Assembly (NCBI GenBank): GCA_031263015.1 | Contig: JAISGN010000009.1 | Span: 1 to 64,000, forward strand | Source: Bacteroidales bacterium | Lineage (GTDB): Bacteria > Bacteroidota > Bacteroidia > Bacteroidales > P3 | Direction: 5' to 3' | Length of the DNA stretch: 64,000 bases | Shown here: positions 46,945-55,463 of the stretch, one piece after another | How the letters are laid out: each line of letters begins with the position of its first letter | Numbering within the stretch: the first letter of the stretch is position 1 | Translations under genes and position numbers: made by a program | The notes under the pieces: generated by a model | The model's input: only the letters and a program-made list of their open reading frames with translations | Databases searched by the model: none | Told to the model about the DNA's origin: nothing

Positions 46945-47166
46945 TTAATTTTCCGTTTCCTGATTTTGATGTTCTTCAAGCCTCTCAAAAATTTCTTTAC
47001 TCTTGTCTTCAAACTCCGTAAGAGCCGTTTTGCAAACGCCAATCAATGTTTCCGCACGCCGAATGTTCTCTATAAGTTCATCAATCGCCACTTCATCGCT
47101 CTCCAACCTTTCAATCAATTCTTTTAACTCGCAAAACGCCTCTTTATATGTTAATTTCACTTCCAT
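46945..47166 (-). CDS. xseB: Exodeoxyribonuclease VII small subunit
   Basis: 73 residues, normal length. It has the family helices: LTYKEAFCELKELIERLESDEVAIDELIENIRRAE, with the typical L..I...LE motif. It binds XseA to form the ssDNA exonuclease. A -7 box (rc of CAAATGTA, 47188-47195) lies about 20 bp upstream. xseA is not in the window; here xseB leads a transcript with lptD. Confidence 0.9.
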   Translation of the reverse strand: MEVKLTYKEAFCELKELIERLESDEVAIDELIENIRRAETLIGVCKTALTEFEDKSKEIFERLEEHQNQETEN

Positions 47167-47272
47167 ATATTCAAGATTTTAAGTCTGCAAATGTAAAGAT
47201 TTTTTTTCAAAGGGCGGTTTTGTACCGATGTCATCACGTCTTTCTACATCCCTATCGGACAACGCTCTGACG

Positions 47273-47346
47273 AAACAGCCTTTCATTCGCACCAAAGGCT
47301 GTTTCATTTTTATGAAAGGCTGTTTTATTTTCACCAATCAGCCTTT
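47273..47346. repeat. 21-bp phased repeat cluster between divergent genes
   Basis: Cores start at 47273, 47294, 47315 and 47336 (AATCAGCCTTT). The last ends 13 bp before the dxr -7 box (TATTTTTG, 47360-47367). Confidence 0.9.
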
Positions 47347-47374
47347 TGTTATTTTTTAGTATTTTTGCAGCCCA

Positions 47375-48523
47375 ATGAAACAAAAAAGACGCATAGCAAT
47401 CTTAGGTTCAACAGGCTCAATAGGCACTCAGGCTTTACAGGTAGTTGCAAATCACAGAGCCGAATTTGATATTGAGGTATTGACAGCACATTCGGATTGG
47501 CAATTGCTTGCTCGGCAGGCGTTGGAATTTGAGCCTAATTGCGTGGTTGTTGCTAATAAAGATTTCTATCAGCCTCTCAAAGATGCCTTGCAGCATACGG
47601 ATGTAAAAGTATTTGCTGGGGCTGAATCCATTGTTGATGTGATGAGCATGGAGTCAATAGATATGGTGTTGGTTGCTATTGTTGGCGTGGCAGGGCTTGC
47701 TCCCGTTATGGCGGCTCTTGAAAACAATAAACCCATTGCTCTTGCCAACAAAGAGACTCTTGTTGTCGGTGGCGGCATTGTTACTTCCAAAGCATTGGAA
47801 CGCCATATACCGATTTTGCCTGTTGATTCGGAGCATAGCGCAATCTTTCAATGTTTGATTGGGGAGGCAAAACCAAAAAATCTTTTCTTAACTGCCAGCG
47901 GCGGACCTTTCTTTGGTTATGACCGAAAGCGGTTGGAGGGCGTTGATGTGAAGCAAGCACTTTGCCATCCCAACTGGACGATGGGCAGAAAGGTAACAAT
48001 AGATTCGGCAACCTTGATGAACAAAGGTTTGGAAGTCATTGAAGCACGATGGTTGTTTGATATGCCGCCGCAAAACATCAAAGTAGCCGTGCATCGTCAA
48101 TCAATAGTGCATTCTTTGGTGGAATTTGAAGACGGTTCCTTTAAGGCACAGTTAGGATTGCCTGATATGCGGCTGCCGATTCAGTATGCGTTGAGTTTTC
48201 CTCAGCGTCTGGAAGGCTGTTATGAGCATCTGGATTTGTTTTCAATGCCTTCATTAACATTTGAAGAGCCTGACAGAGCAACCTTCCGCTGTTTGGATTT
48301 GGCGTATCGGGCTATTGAATGCGGCGGAAATGCACCTGCCATTCTCAATGCGGCAAATGAAGTTGCGGTTGAGGCGTTTTTGAAAGAAAAGATAGGCTTC
48401 CTCTCCATTGCAACGCTGATTGAGGAGGCTATAACCAAACATAAATTTATTGAAAAGCCGACTTATGACGACCTTATAGCAACGGATAATGAGGTAAGGG
48501 CGTCTTTGAAATATTTAATTTAA
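47375..48523 (+). CDS. dxr: 1-deoxy-D-xylulose 5-phosphate reductoisomerase
   Basis: 382 residues. Second step of the MEP isoprenoid pathway (DXP to MEP, NADPH). N-terminal Rossmann motif ILGSTGSIGTQALQVV, ALANKETLVVGGG, the metal/substrate site VDSEHSAIFQCL, TASGGPF and ATLMNKGLEVIEARWLF. TATTTTTG (47360-47367) ends 7 bp before the ATG, so the message may be leaderless. It forms an operon with rseP (7-bp gap), a common pairing in bacteria. ispH of the same pathway lies at 54.5 kb. Confidence 0.97.
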   Translation: MKQKRRIAILGSTGSIGTQALQVVANHRAEFDIEVLTAHSDWQLLARQALEFEPNCVVVANKDFYQPLKDALQHTDVKVFAGAESIVDVMSMESIDMVLVAIVGVAGLAPVMAALENNKPIALANKETLVVGGGIVTSKALERHIPILPVDSEHSAIFQCLIGEAKPKNLFLTASGGPFFGYDRKRLEGVDVKQALCHPNWTMGRKVTIDSATLMNKGLEVIEARWLFDMPPQNIKVAVHRQSIVHSLVEFEDGSFKAQLGLPDMRLPIQYALSFPQRLEGCYEHLDLFSMPSLTFEEPDRATFRCLDLAYRAIECGGNAPAILNAANEVAVEAFLKEKIGFLSIATLIEEAITKHKFIEKPTYDDLIATDNEVRASLKYLI

Positions 48524-48530
48524 GACTGAT

Positions 48531-49913
48531 ATGAAATTTTTAGCATTGATATTGAGTTTATCCCTTCTTGTGTTCATACATGAATTAGGGCATTATTTAT
48601 TTGCTCGTTTGTTTAAAACCAGAGTAAGGAAGTTCTATTTGTTTTTCAACCCTTATTTCTCTATTTTGAGAGCAAAAAAGATTGACGGCAGATGGCGATT
48701 TAGTTTCTTCTCAAAACAATCTCCTCAATCCTTCACCGACCATGACGAAAGCACCGAATGGGGTATCGGATGGGTACCTTTCGGCGGTTATTGTGAGATT
48801 GCGGGAATGATAGATGAGAATAACACCTCGGCAGAAGCCCTTTCATCGGAGCCACAGCAATGGGAATATCGCTCAAAGCCTGCATGGCAACGATTATTGA
48901 TTGTTTTGGGCGGCGTATTGATGAATTTCGTCGGAGCATTAGTTATATTTGCCGCCATATTGTTTGTGTGGGGAAAAGAAACTCTTCCTCTTGCCAATGC
49001 CAAACTTGGTTATGAATATTCGCAAACTTTCATCAATAACGGTTTTCGCAACGGAGATATAATTATTGCCATAAACGGAAATGATGTAACGGAGATTAGC
49101 GATGCTCAAAACTCATTGCTGCTTGATGATGCGAAGCAATGCAAAGTCAAAAGAGGCGACAGCGTTGTGGAAATATTACTTCCCGACAATTTTGCAAAGC
49201 AAGTCGTTGCTTCTGAAGAGAAATCACTCATCACTCCTTTATTTCCGTTTGTTGTCGGCGAATTTGCCGCCGGTTCTGCGGCACAAACAGCCGGCATGAG
49301 GCAGGGAGACAGCATTGTTGCACTTGATGGCACGCCTACTGCTTCTTTCTCGGAATTTGTAAGGACGATTAAGGATAAGGCTAACAAAGAAGTTGCCGTT
49401 AGTTTTTACAGAAATAATGAATTAAAGACACTTCCTATAAAGCTGGGCAGCGACGCGAAAATCGGAGTCTATCCCAAAGACCCGCTGACGATGTTTGAAA
49501 CTCACAAAACGGAATATTCTTTATTGGAATCCATACCTGCCGGTGTTGAAAAGGGAACATCAATGCTCGTTAATTACGTTAAACAATTCAAACTCATATT
49601 CTCAAAAGAGGGAGCAAGACAAGTGGGCGGTTTTGGTGCAATCGGCGGTTTGTTTCCTTCATCTTGGGACTGGCAAGTATTTTGGTACATCACTGCTTTC
49701 TTATCTATAATATTGGCATTTATGAATATCCTCCCTATTCCTGCGTTGGACGGCGGTCATGTGTTCTTTGTGCTTTGGGAAATGATAAGCGGCAGAAAGC
49801 CTGGCGACAAATTTCTTGCTCGGGCACAGACTGTCGGAATGATATTGCTGTTTGCTCTTTTGATATACGCAAATGGCAACGACCTTATCAGATGGCTTAG
49901 TTCCAAATTCTAA
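48531..49913 (+). CDS. rseP: RIP site-2 metalloprotease RseP
   Basis: 460 residues. Inner-membrane zinc protease that cuts membrane-anchored substrates (for example anti-sigma factors). Zinc site HELGHYLFARLF (residues 18-29) in the first helix; second ligand motif NILPIPALDGGHVFF near the C-terminus. A PDZ domain lies around 230-290 (AAGSAAQTAGMRQGDSIVALDG), with a second, weaker one before it. Helices lie near 120-140 and at the C-terminus. Confidence 0.95.
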   Translation: MKFLALILSLSLLVFIHELGHYLFARLFKTRVRKFYLFFNPYFSILRAKKIDGRWRFSFFSKQSPQSFTDHDESTEWGIGWVPFGGYCEIAGMIDENNTSAEALSSEPQQWEYRSKPAWQRLLIVLGGVLMNFVGALVIFAAILFVWGKETLPLANAKLGYEYSQTFINNGFRNGDIIIAINGNDVTEISDAQNSLLLDDAKQCKVKRGDSVVEILLPDNFAKQVVASEEKSLITPLFPFVVGEFAAGSAAQTAGMRQGDSIVALDGTPTASFSEFVRTIKDKANKEVAVSFYRNNELKTLPIKLGSDAKIGVYPKDPLTMFETHKTEYSLLESIPAGVEKGTSMLVNYVKQFKLIFSKEGARQVGGFGAIGGLFPSSWDWQVFWYITAFLSIILAFMNILPIPALDGGHVFFVLWEMISGRKPGDKFLARAQTVGMILLFALLIYANGNDLIRWLSSKF

Positions 49914-49962
49914 TATGCGCATTGCAAAACACCACCTTATAAAAATGTTTTTGCACTAAATG

Positions 49963-49994
49963 TTTGCGTATTCTGAAAAAATATTGTAATTTTG
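49963..49994 (+). promoter_or_regulatory. Promoter for rpmG-DUF4295
   Basis: TTTG (49963-49966), a 20-nt spacer and TAATTTTG (49987-49994); start codon at 50018. Confidence 0.75.
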
Positions 49995-50017
49995 CAAACT
50001 CAAAAATCAGAAGTAAC

Positions 50018-50206
50018 ATGGCAAAGAAAGCAAAAGACGTTAGAATACAAGTGATTCTTGAATGTACGGAACACAAAGCATCGGGTATGCCCGGCACTTC
50101 TCGTTATGTAACAACCAAATCAAAGAAAAATACTCCTGATAGGTTGGAATTGAAGAAGTATAACCCTATTTTGAAGAAGGTAACCGTTCATAAGGAAATA
50201 AAATAA
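50018..50206 (+). CDS. rpmG: 50S ribosomal protein L33
   Basis: 62 residues from ATG 50018 (an upstream in-frame ATG at 49964 precedes the promoter and is rejected). [19 protein letters not shown], then [20 protein letters not shown] and the basic end are the L33 signature. The zinc-binding Cys pairs are absent (only one Cys), a C-minus form. In this phylum rpmB usually sits directly upstream; here rseP does. Confidence 0.95.
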   Translation: MAKKAKDVRIQVILECTEHKASGMPGTSRYVTTKSKKNTPDRLELKKYNPILKKVTVHKEIK

Positions 50207-50237
50207 GGTACTTAAGAATAATTAAACAGATTAAGAT

Positions 50238-50396
50238 ATGGCAAAGAAAGTAGTCGCAACATTAAAGACGTCTTCAGGAAAAGATTTTGCAAAAGTAATC
50301 CGTATGCAACGCAGTGAAAAAACAGGTGCATACTCTTTTAAGGAAGAAATTATTGCTTCCGATGCTGTTAAGGATTACTTCGGCAAGAAGAAATAA
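50238..50396 (+). CDS. DUF4295 small basic protein
   Basis: 52 residues: it starts MAKKVVATLKTSSGKDFAKV, continues IRMQRSEKTGAYSFKEEII and ends YFGKKK. This is the Bacteroidota-specific DUF4295 family, normally found right after rpmG, as here (31 bp). It is thought to be ribosome-linked because of its context and composition. A bulged hairpin terminator follows. Confidence 0.93.
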   Translation: MAKKVVATLKTSSGKDFAKVIRMQRSEKTGAYSFKEEIIASDAVKDYFGKKK

Positions 50397-50441
50397 GGGT
50401 TAGCCCTTGTTGATATTTGAAATCATACTTTCAAGATAGAA

Positions 50442-50477
50442 AATTGTTCTCCTAATCATTAGGAAGAGCAATTTTTT
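50442..50477 (+). terminator. Terminator after DUF4295
   Basis: AATTGTTCT-CCTAAT pairs with ATTAGG-A-AGAGCAATT (one bulge, one G-U), followed by a run of T. Confidence 0.75.
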
Positions 50478-50526
50478 GTATTTGTACAAATACATCTAAG
50501 CAGGTAATTATAATATTATATGGTAT

Positions 50527-51477
50527 ATGGGTATATTTTCTTTTCTTTCCAAAAGCAATAAAGATACGCTTGACAAAGGTCTTGCCAAGACTAAGGAGAG
50601 CGTTTTCGGCAAAATATCCAAGGCAATCATCGGAAAATCAAAAGTTGATGAAAGTGTATTGGACGATTTGGAACAAGTATTGGTGGAATCCGATGTTGGA
50701 ATTGAAACAACGTTGAAAATAATTGAGCGTATTGAGAAACGAGTATTGCGAGATAAATATTTGACAACGGCAGAACTCAACATAATCTTAAAGGAGGAAG
50801 TAGAAGTATTGCTAATGGAAAATGACATGGCAACCGAAACCGATTTTGATAAGACAAATGCACCAAAGCCCTATGTTATAATGGTCGTTGGCGTTAATGG
50901 AGTAGGCAAAACCACAACCATAGGCAAGTTAGCATATCAGTTTAAGAAGGCAGGCAAAAGTGTTGTGCTGGGTGCTGCCGATACATTCAGGGCTGCGGCT
51001 ATTGATCAGTTAAAAATATGGGCGGAACGCACGGGAGTCGATATTGTTTCGCAATCTATGGGAGCCGATCCAGCCTCTGTTGCTTTTGATACGCTCAAAT
51101 CGGCTGTGGCAAAGCAAGCCGATATCGTCATAATTGACACCGCAGGACGATTACATAATAAGATAGGACTGATGAACGAACTTTCCAAAATCAAAAACGT
51201 GATGAAGAAAGTTGTGGATTATGCTCCTAATGAAATATTGCTTGTGCTTGATGCATCCACAGGGCAGAATGCAGTTGAGCAAGCAACCCAATTCACGGCT
51301 GCAACAGCAGTTAATTCAATTGCTTTAACAAAACTTGACGGCACGGCAAAGGGCGGAGTTGTTATAGGCATATCCGACCAATTCAAAGTGCCTGTTCGCT
51401 ATATTGGCTTGGGCGAAAAACCTGAGGATTTGCAACTTTTTGACCGCAAAGCATTCGTAGAAAGTCTTTTTAGTTAG
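50527..51477 (+). CDS. ftsY: Signal recognition particle receptor FtsY
   Basis: 316 residues. SRP receptor GTPase that docks ribosome-nascent-chain complexes at the membrane. It has a short A-domain-free N-terminus (MGIFSFLSKSNKDTLDKGL), the N helical bundle (about 10-95) and the G domain with GVNGVGKTTTIGKLA, DTFRAAAIDQL, DTAGRLHNK and TKLDGTAKGG. Its position after rpmG and DUF4295 is the usual order in the phylum. Confidence 0.97.
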   Translation: MGIFSFLSKSNKDTLDKGLAKTKESVFGKISKAIIGKSKVDESVLDDLEQVLVESDVGIETTLKIIERIEKRVLRDKYLTTAELNIILKEEVEVLLMENDMATETDFDKTNAPKPYVIMVVGVNGVGKTTTIGKLAYQFKKAGKSVVLGAADTFRAAAIDQLKIWAERTGVDIVSQSMGADPASVAFDTLKSAVAKQADIVIIDTAGRLHNKIGLMNELSKIKNVMKKVVDYAPNEILLVLDASTGQNAVEQATQFTAATAVNSIALTKLDGTAKGGVVIGISDQFKVPVRYIGLGEKPEDLQLFDRKAFVESLFS

Positions 51478-51526
51478 CCTCATCAGTATATTTTTTGGAA
51501 ATACAAAAGAATAATAATGTTGTAAA

Positions 51527-51558
51527 TTTGCGTATTCAATAAAAATATTGTACTTTTG
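51527..51558 (+). promoter_or_regulatory. Promoter for rpsU
   Basis: TTTG (51527-51530), a 20-nt spacer and TACTTTTG (51551-51558). An overlapping TAAATTTG (51523-51530) could be a second, upstream -7 box. Confidence 0.75.
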
Positions 51559-51617
51559 CAAATTCAAAAAAATAGTTTATTAATTTATTAACATTTAAAA
51601 AGAAAGAGGTATATTTT

Positions 51618-51815
51618 ATGCTTATTGTTCCTATTAAAGAAGGTGAAAACATTGAGAGAGCCTTGAAAAAACTTAAACGTAAGGTAGAAAAAGTCGGTAT
51701 GATCCGCGAATTACGTTCTCGCAAGCAATTCACAAAACCTTCGGTAGTAGCAAGAAACAGACGATTGAAGGCTATCTATGTTCAAGGTCTGCGTCAGGCT
51801 GAATTAGATAAGTAA
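51618..51815 (+). CDS. rpsU: 30S ribosomal protein S21
   Basis: 65 residues. MLIVPIKEGENIERALKKLK and the basic helices RELRSRKQFTKPSVVARNRR are typical for bS21. In Bacteroidota S21 helps hide the anti-Shine-Dalgarno sequence of 16S rRNA. The 5' UTR of about 50 nt contains AAAGAGG before the start; the gene has its own promoter and terminator. Confidence 0.96.
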   Translation: MLIVPIKEGENIERALKKLKRKVEKVGMIRELRSRKQFTKPSVVARNRRLKAIYVQGLRQAELDK

Positions 51816-51841
51816 TCAATCTTTGCTTATCATAAAAAACC

Positions 51842-51871
51842 ACTCACAAATCTAATTTGTGAGTTTTTTTT
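51842..51871 (+). terminator. Terminator after rpsU
   Basis: ACTCACAAAT-CTA-ATTTGTGAGT is a perfect 10-bp stem with a 3-nt loop and eight T. The T run merges with the -7 box TATCTTTG (51871-51878) of xerC. Confidence 0.85.
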
Positions 51872-51883
51872 ATCTTTGCCATT

Positions 51884-52765
51884 ATGAAAACCGCAGATTT
51901 TGAACATTATTTGCGAGATGAGAAACATTTTTCTCCTCATACAATCATGGCTTATCTTAACGATATTACGTGCTTTGCTGATTTCATTCGCGTAAGGTTT
52001 GAGATTGAAGAAGAGAAAGGCGTTTCGGCTCAAATGGTAAGAGACTGGATTTTAACATTGAGCAATAACGGAATGTCGGCACGAACAATCTGCCGAAAAA
52101 TAGCAAGCCTCAGAACATTCTTCCATTATTTGGTACGAGAGCAAACCATCATTCATAATCCTATGGAGAAGATAACCGCTCCCAAAATCAAACAACGCAA
52201 TCCTATTTACATACAACAAAACGATATAAGCCGCATTCTCAACAACGAAATAGCGGAAGAGGATGAGTTTTTGCAACTTAGAGACAATTTAATTTTAGAA
52301 TTATTTTATGCAACGGGCGTTCGGCAAGCGGAAATCCTCCAAATAAAAGAATCGGATTTTGATTTCGCCATCGGATATGTAAGAATCCTCGGCAAGAGAC
52401 AAAAGGAGCGGATAATCCCTATGCACAATAAATTACTAAAACAAGTGGAAGCCTACATCAAAGCAAAGCAAGAACACGGTGCGACTTGCGAACAATTGAT
52501 TATTGACAAGCATAATAATCCTATGAGCAGACATCAAATCTATTATTTGATACATCGGTTGCTGGCTTCTGCTAATGTAGAACAGAAATCGCCCCATATC
52601 CTTCGCCATACCTTCGCAACACATTTATTAAACAACGGAGCAGACATCAATTCTATTAAAGAACTGCTCGGACATTCGTCTTTGGAAGCAACAAAGGTCT
52701 ATACGCACAATTCCATTGAAGATTTGAAACGGGTATATAAGCAAGCACACCCGCATGCCGAGTAA
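51884..52765 (+). CDS. xerC: Tyrosine recombinase XerC/XerD
   Basis: 293 residues. Resolves chromosome dimers at dif. N-terminal SAM-like DNA-binding domain (1-85), catalytic domain with Arg in ATGVRQAEIL, HILRHTFATHLL (HxxR), LGHSSLEATKVYTH with the nucleophile Tyr. The position next to hpf and rpsU is a conserved Bacteroidota order. The -7 box ends 5 bp before the ATG, suggesting a leaderless message. Confidence 0.93.
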   Translation: MKTADFEHYLRDEKHFSPHTIMAYLNDITCFADFIRVRFEIEEEKGVSAQMVRDWILTLSNNGMSARTICRKIASLRTFFHYLVREQTIIHNPMEKITAPKIKQRNPIYIQQNDISRILNNEIAEEDEFLQLRDNLILELFYATGVRQAEILQIKESDFDFAIGYVRILGKRQKERIIPMHNKLLKQVEAYIKAKQEHGATCEQLIIDKHNNPMSRHQIYYLIHRLLASANVEQKSPHILRHTFATHLLNNGADINSIKELLGHSSLEATKVYTHNSIEDLKRVYKQAHPHAE

Positions 52766-52883
52766 TCAGTAAAATACAATAAGGTTTCAGCACAATAATA
52801 CCTCAATAAATAACGTTGTAAAGAAGAAATAATAATTTTCAATCTAATAAAAGTAATACTAACAAACGAAAGGAGAACAAACT

Positions 52884-53174
52884 ATGAACGTAAAAATCAA
52901 CGCAGTTAAGTTTAAGATTGATGAAAAGTTGGAAGAATTCATCATAAAGAAGGTTTCCAAGTTTGAAAAGCAGATTCCGACAATCGTATCTGCTGATGTA
53001 ATCCTGAAAATTGATAAACCGGAGTCGGAAAACAACAAGATAGCCGAAGTAAGATTGCTCGTAACGGGATATGATTTGTTTGCATCCAAGCAGGCAGACA
53101 CTTTTGAACAGGCAATTATGCTTTGCATCGACGCATTAAAGACACAAATCGACAAACATAAAGAAAAATTCTAA
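52884..53174 (+). CDS. hpf: Ribosome hibernation promoting factor, short form
   Basis: 96 residues, the short HPF/RaiA type that binds the 30S A/P-site region in stationary phase. MNVKINAVKFKIDEKLEEFI, EVRLLVTGYDLFASKQADTF and the C-terminal ALKTQIDKHKEK match the family beta-alpha-beta fold. A strong AAAGGAG lies 11 bp before the ATG, which is rare in this window. Confidence 0.93.
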   Translation: MNVKINAVKFKIDEKLEEFIIKKVSKFEKQIPTIVSADVILKIDKPESENNKIAEVRLLVTGYDLFASKQADTFEQAIMLCIDALKTQIDKHKEKF

Positions 53175-53190
53175 GCATTAGCCCTTATCT

Positions 53191-54288
53191 ATGGTCAATA
53201 TTTACGAATTAGCCCTTGCAAAGACATTTGGTATCGGCAGTATCACAGCAAAGGCTCTTATAGACCACTTTGGTTCTGCCGAAGCATTGTTTTGCGAAGA
53301 CAGAAAGTCGTTAGAGATTATTTTTAAGTCAAAAACGAGAACCATAGATGAGATTATAAACCGCACAATGTTTGCTCAATGCGAACAAGAGTTGGAGTTT
53401 ATGCAGCGATACGGCATAAACTCCTTTTTTTTTGCCAATGCAGACTACCCAAACAACCTAAAACAAATTGCCGACCCGCCAATCTGCATTTTCTTTCAAG
53501 GCAACGGCAATCTGAATGCAGAACGTATTGTCGCCATTGTAGGTTCCCGCAAGATAACAGACTACGGCAAACAGACGACTCTTGCTATTGTTGAGGAATT
53601 ACGCAGATATAACGCCACGATAGTAAGCGGTCTGGCATACGGAGTTGATACCGCTTCCCACATAGCGGCTTTGGACAGAGGTATGCCAACATTCGGCGTT
53701 TTGGGACATGGTTTGGATATGATATACCCTCGTGAGAATTTTGACTTGGCTCAAAAGATGAAAACGCAAGGCGGTATTGTTTCCGAATATTTCAGCAAAA
53801 CAAAAATGAATCCAAGTCTTTTCCCTCAAAGAAACCGTATCATCGCCGGCTTATCTCATCTGACCATCGTAATAGAAGCAACCTTCAACAGCGGAGCATT
53901 GATTACGGCTCGCATTGCAAACAGTTACAACCGCGAAGTAATGGCTGTGCCGGGCAGACTAAACGACACCTCATCCGAAGGCTGCAACGCTATCATTGAT
54001 AAAGACATCGCCCGCATCATAAGCCGTACCACCGACATAGCACGCCTTATGCATTGGGACAAAAGCGACAAGGAGCAAGCGGCGTTTGATTTCGCCAAAA
54101 CAACACCCGATTTGCCGCCGCAGGAAGCAAAGATTTATAAAATAATTGCCGACAATGAGGGCATAAACATTGATGAACTGACCATTAAATCAAAGATGAA
54201 TACATCGCAATTAGCATCTGCCCTGCTCAATCTTGAAATCAACAATCACATACGCACTTTGCCCGGCAAATGCTTTGGTTTGCTTTAA
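53191..54288 (+). CDS. dprA: DNA-processing protein DprA
   Basis: 365 residues. Rossmann-fold protein that loads RecA on incoming single-stranded DNA. N-terminal helix-hairpin-helix-like region (GIGSITAKALIDHFG), IVGSRKITDYGKQ, VSGLAYGVDTASHIAAL, GHGLDMIYPREN, and a C-terminal winged helix (about 305-365). It begins 17 bp after hpf. Competence itself cannot be inferred, as dprA is near-universal. Confidence 0.95.
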   Translation: MVNIYELALAKTFGIGSITAKALIDHFGSAEALFCEDRKSLEIIFKSKTRTIDEIINRTMFAQCEQELEFMQRYGINSFFFANADYPNNLKQIADPPICIFFQGNGNLNAERIVAIVGSRKITDYGKQTTLAIVEELRRYNATIVSGLAYGVDTASHIAALDRGMPTFGVLGHGLDMIYPRENFDLAQKMKTQGGIVSEYFSKTKMNPSLFPQRNRIIAGLSHLTIVIEATFNSGALITARIANSYNREVMAVPGRLNDTSSEGCNAIIDKDIARIISRTTDIARLMHWDKSDKEQAAFDFAKTTPDLPPQEAKIYKIIADNEGINIDELTIKSKMNTSQLASALLNLEINNHIRTLPGKCFGLL

Positions 54289-54354
54289 CCGAAAGTGCGT
54301 GTCGCACTGACAATACTTTCTTCGGCTAAAATATTACGTCTTAACATTCTAACC

Positions 54355-54428
54355 AAAGGCTGTTTTATTTTTCTAAAACGGCGTTTGGTGAAAATGAAAC
54401 AGCCTTTCATTCGCACGAAACAGCCTTT
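54355..54428. repeat. 21-bp phased repeat cluster, 4 cores
   Basis: Cores start at 54355 (AAAGGCTGTTT), 54376 (AAACGGCGTTT), 54397 and 54418 (AAACAGCCTTT). A palindrome GTGCG-TGT-CGCAC lies at 54295-54307. The ispH -7 box TAATTTTG is at 54465-54472. Confidence 0.92.
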
Positions 54429-54519
54429 GCTCAAATCCATACCAATCTTTATCGGATTTTTATCTAATTTTGTCATCTTAAAAGCGGCAATTTTGCCGAC
54501 CATACCTTACTTTATCACA

Positions 54520-55404
54520 ATGAATGAGCATAACATAAAAATAGAAATTGATAACAAAGCCGGCTTTTGCCAAGGCGTGGTCAATGCAATAAGGATTGCG
54601 GAAAACGAATTGAAGAAAGGCGAAAAGATTTATTGCCTCGGCGACATTGTTCATAACAAAACGGAGGTTGAACGCCTGCAATCGCTCGGTTTAATCACCA
54701 TAAACTATGAAGAATTTGAGACCTTATCCGACTGTAAGGTCATTGTGCGGGCGCATGGTGAGCCTCCATCAACTTTTAAGACTGCAAAAGAACGCTCAAT
54801 CACTATTATTGATGCCACATGCTCTATTGTGTTTAAATTGCAACAAGAGATTAAGGAATCAAAAAGCAATCTCAATGCCGCCGACTCTGAAATCATTATC
54901 GTAGGAAAGCAAGGGCATCCGGAAGTATTAGGTTTGCTCGGACAGGTTGAGGGTAAGGCGATGGTTATTTCTTCGGTTAAAGATTTGGAAACGATAGAAA
55001 AATTTCGCAAAAACCTGCTTATATTCTCGCAAACGACTATGGATAAAAATGTTTATGCAGATGTGATAAGGGAAATAAGCCTTAAAGCCGAGTGTCGCAA
55101 GATTGGCATCACCAATTCAATATGTAAGCACGTTCTGAACAGAAAAGATTCCATTATTTCTTTCGCCCGCAATCACGATATAGTGTTTTTCGTCTCTTCT
55201 TCCAACTCTTCAAACGGTATGTATTTGTTTAATATCTGCAAGAAGGAGAATCCGAATACTTTTTTGCTCAATTCGGCGGAAGAAATTGACTTTTCATTGC
55301 TGCCGAACATCAAATCAATCGGCGTAAGCGGTGCAACATCAACACCGATGTGGCTAATGGAGCAGGTTGCCGAAAGAATAGATGAATTTTTGAGTAAAAG
55401 ATAA
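54520..55404 (+). CDS. ispH: 4-hydroxy-3-methylbut-2-enyl diphosphate reductase IspH
   Basis: 294 residues from ATG 54520, normal length. Last step of the MEP pathway, a 4Fe-4S enzyme. Cluster cysteines: AGFCQGVV, DATCSIV and ITNSICKHVLNRKD; also HNKTEVERL, VRAHGEP and FSQTTMD. The frame is open back to 54295, but that part is translated repeat sequence (heptads like KQPFIRT) and precedes the promoter, so it is not coding. Confidence 0.95.
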   Translation: MNEHNIKIEIDNKAGFCQGVVNAIRIAENELKKGEKIYCLGDIVHNKTEVERLQSLGLITINYEEFETLSDCKVIVRAHGEPPSTFKTAKERSITIIDATCSIVFKLQQEIKESKSNLNAADSEIIIVGKQGHPEVLGLLGQVEGKAMVISSVKDLETIEKFRKNLLIFSQTTMDKNVYADVIREISLKAECRKIGITNSICKHVLNRKDSIISFARNHDIVFFVSSSNSSNGMYLFNICKKENPNTFLLNSAEEIDFSLLPNIKSIGVSGATSTPMWLMEQVAERIDEFLSKR

Positions 55405-55463
55405 TATTTTTTCATATCTTTGCAACTTATTTTTCAATTTATAATTTTAATAATCGTAACAAT

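Noticed and set aside
51884..52765. Tyrosine recombinase as the mobility gene of an element
   Set aside because: It sits with rpsU and hpf in a conserved housekeeping order and has the sequence of XerC/XerD.
54295..54519. N-terminal extension of IspH
   Set aside because: The promoter lies inside it, it translates repeat DNA, and IspH has its normal length from 54520.
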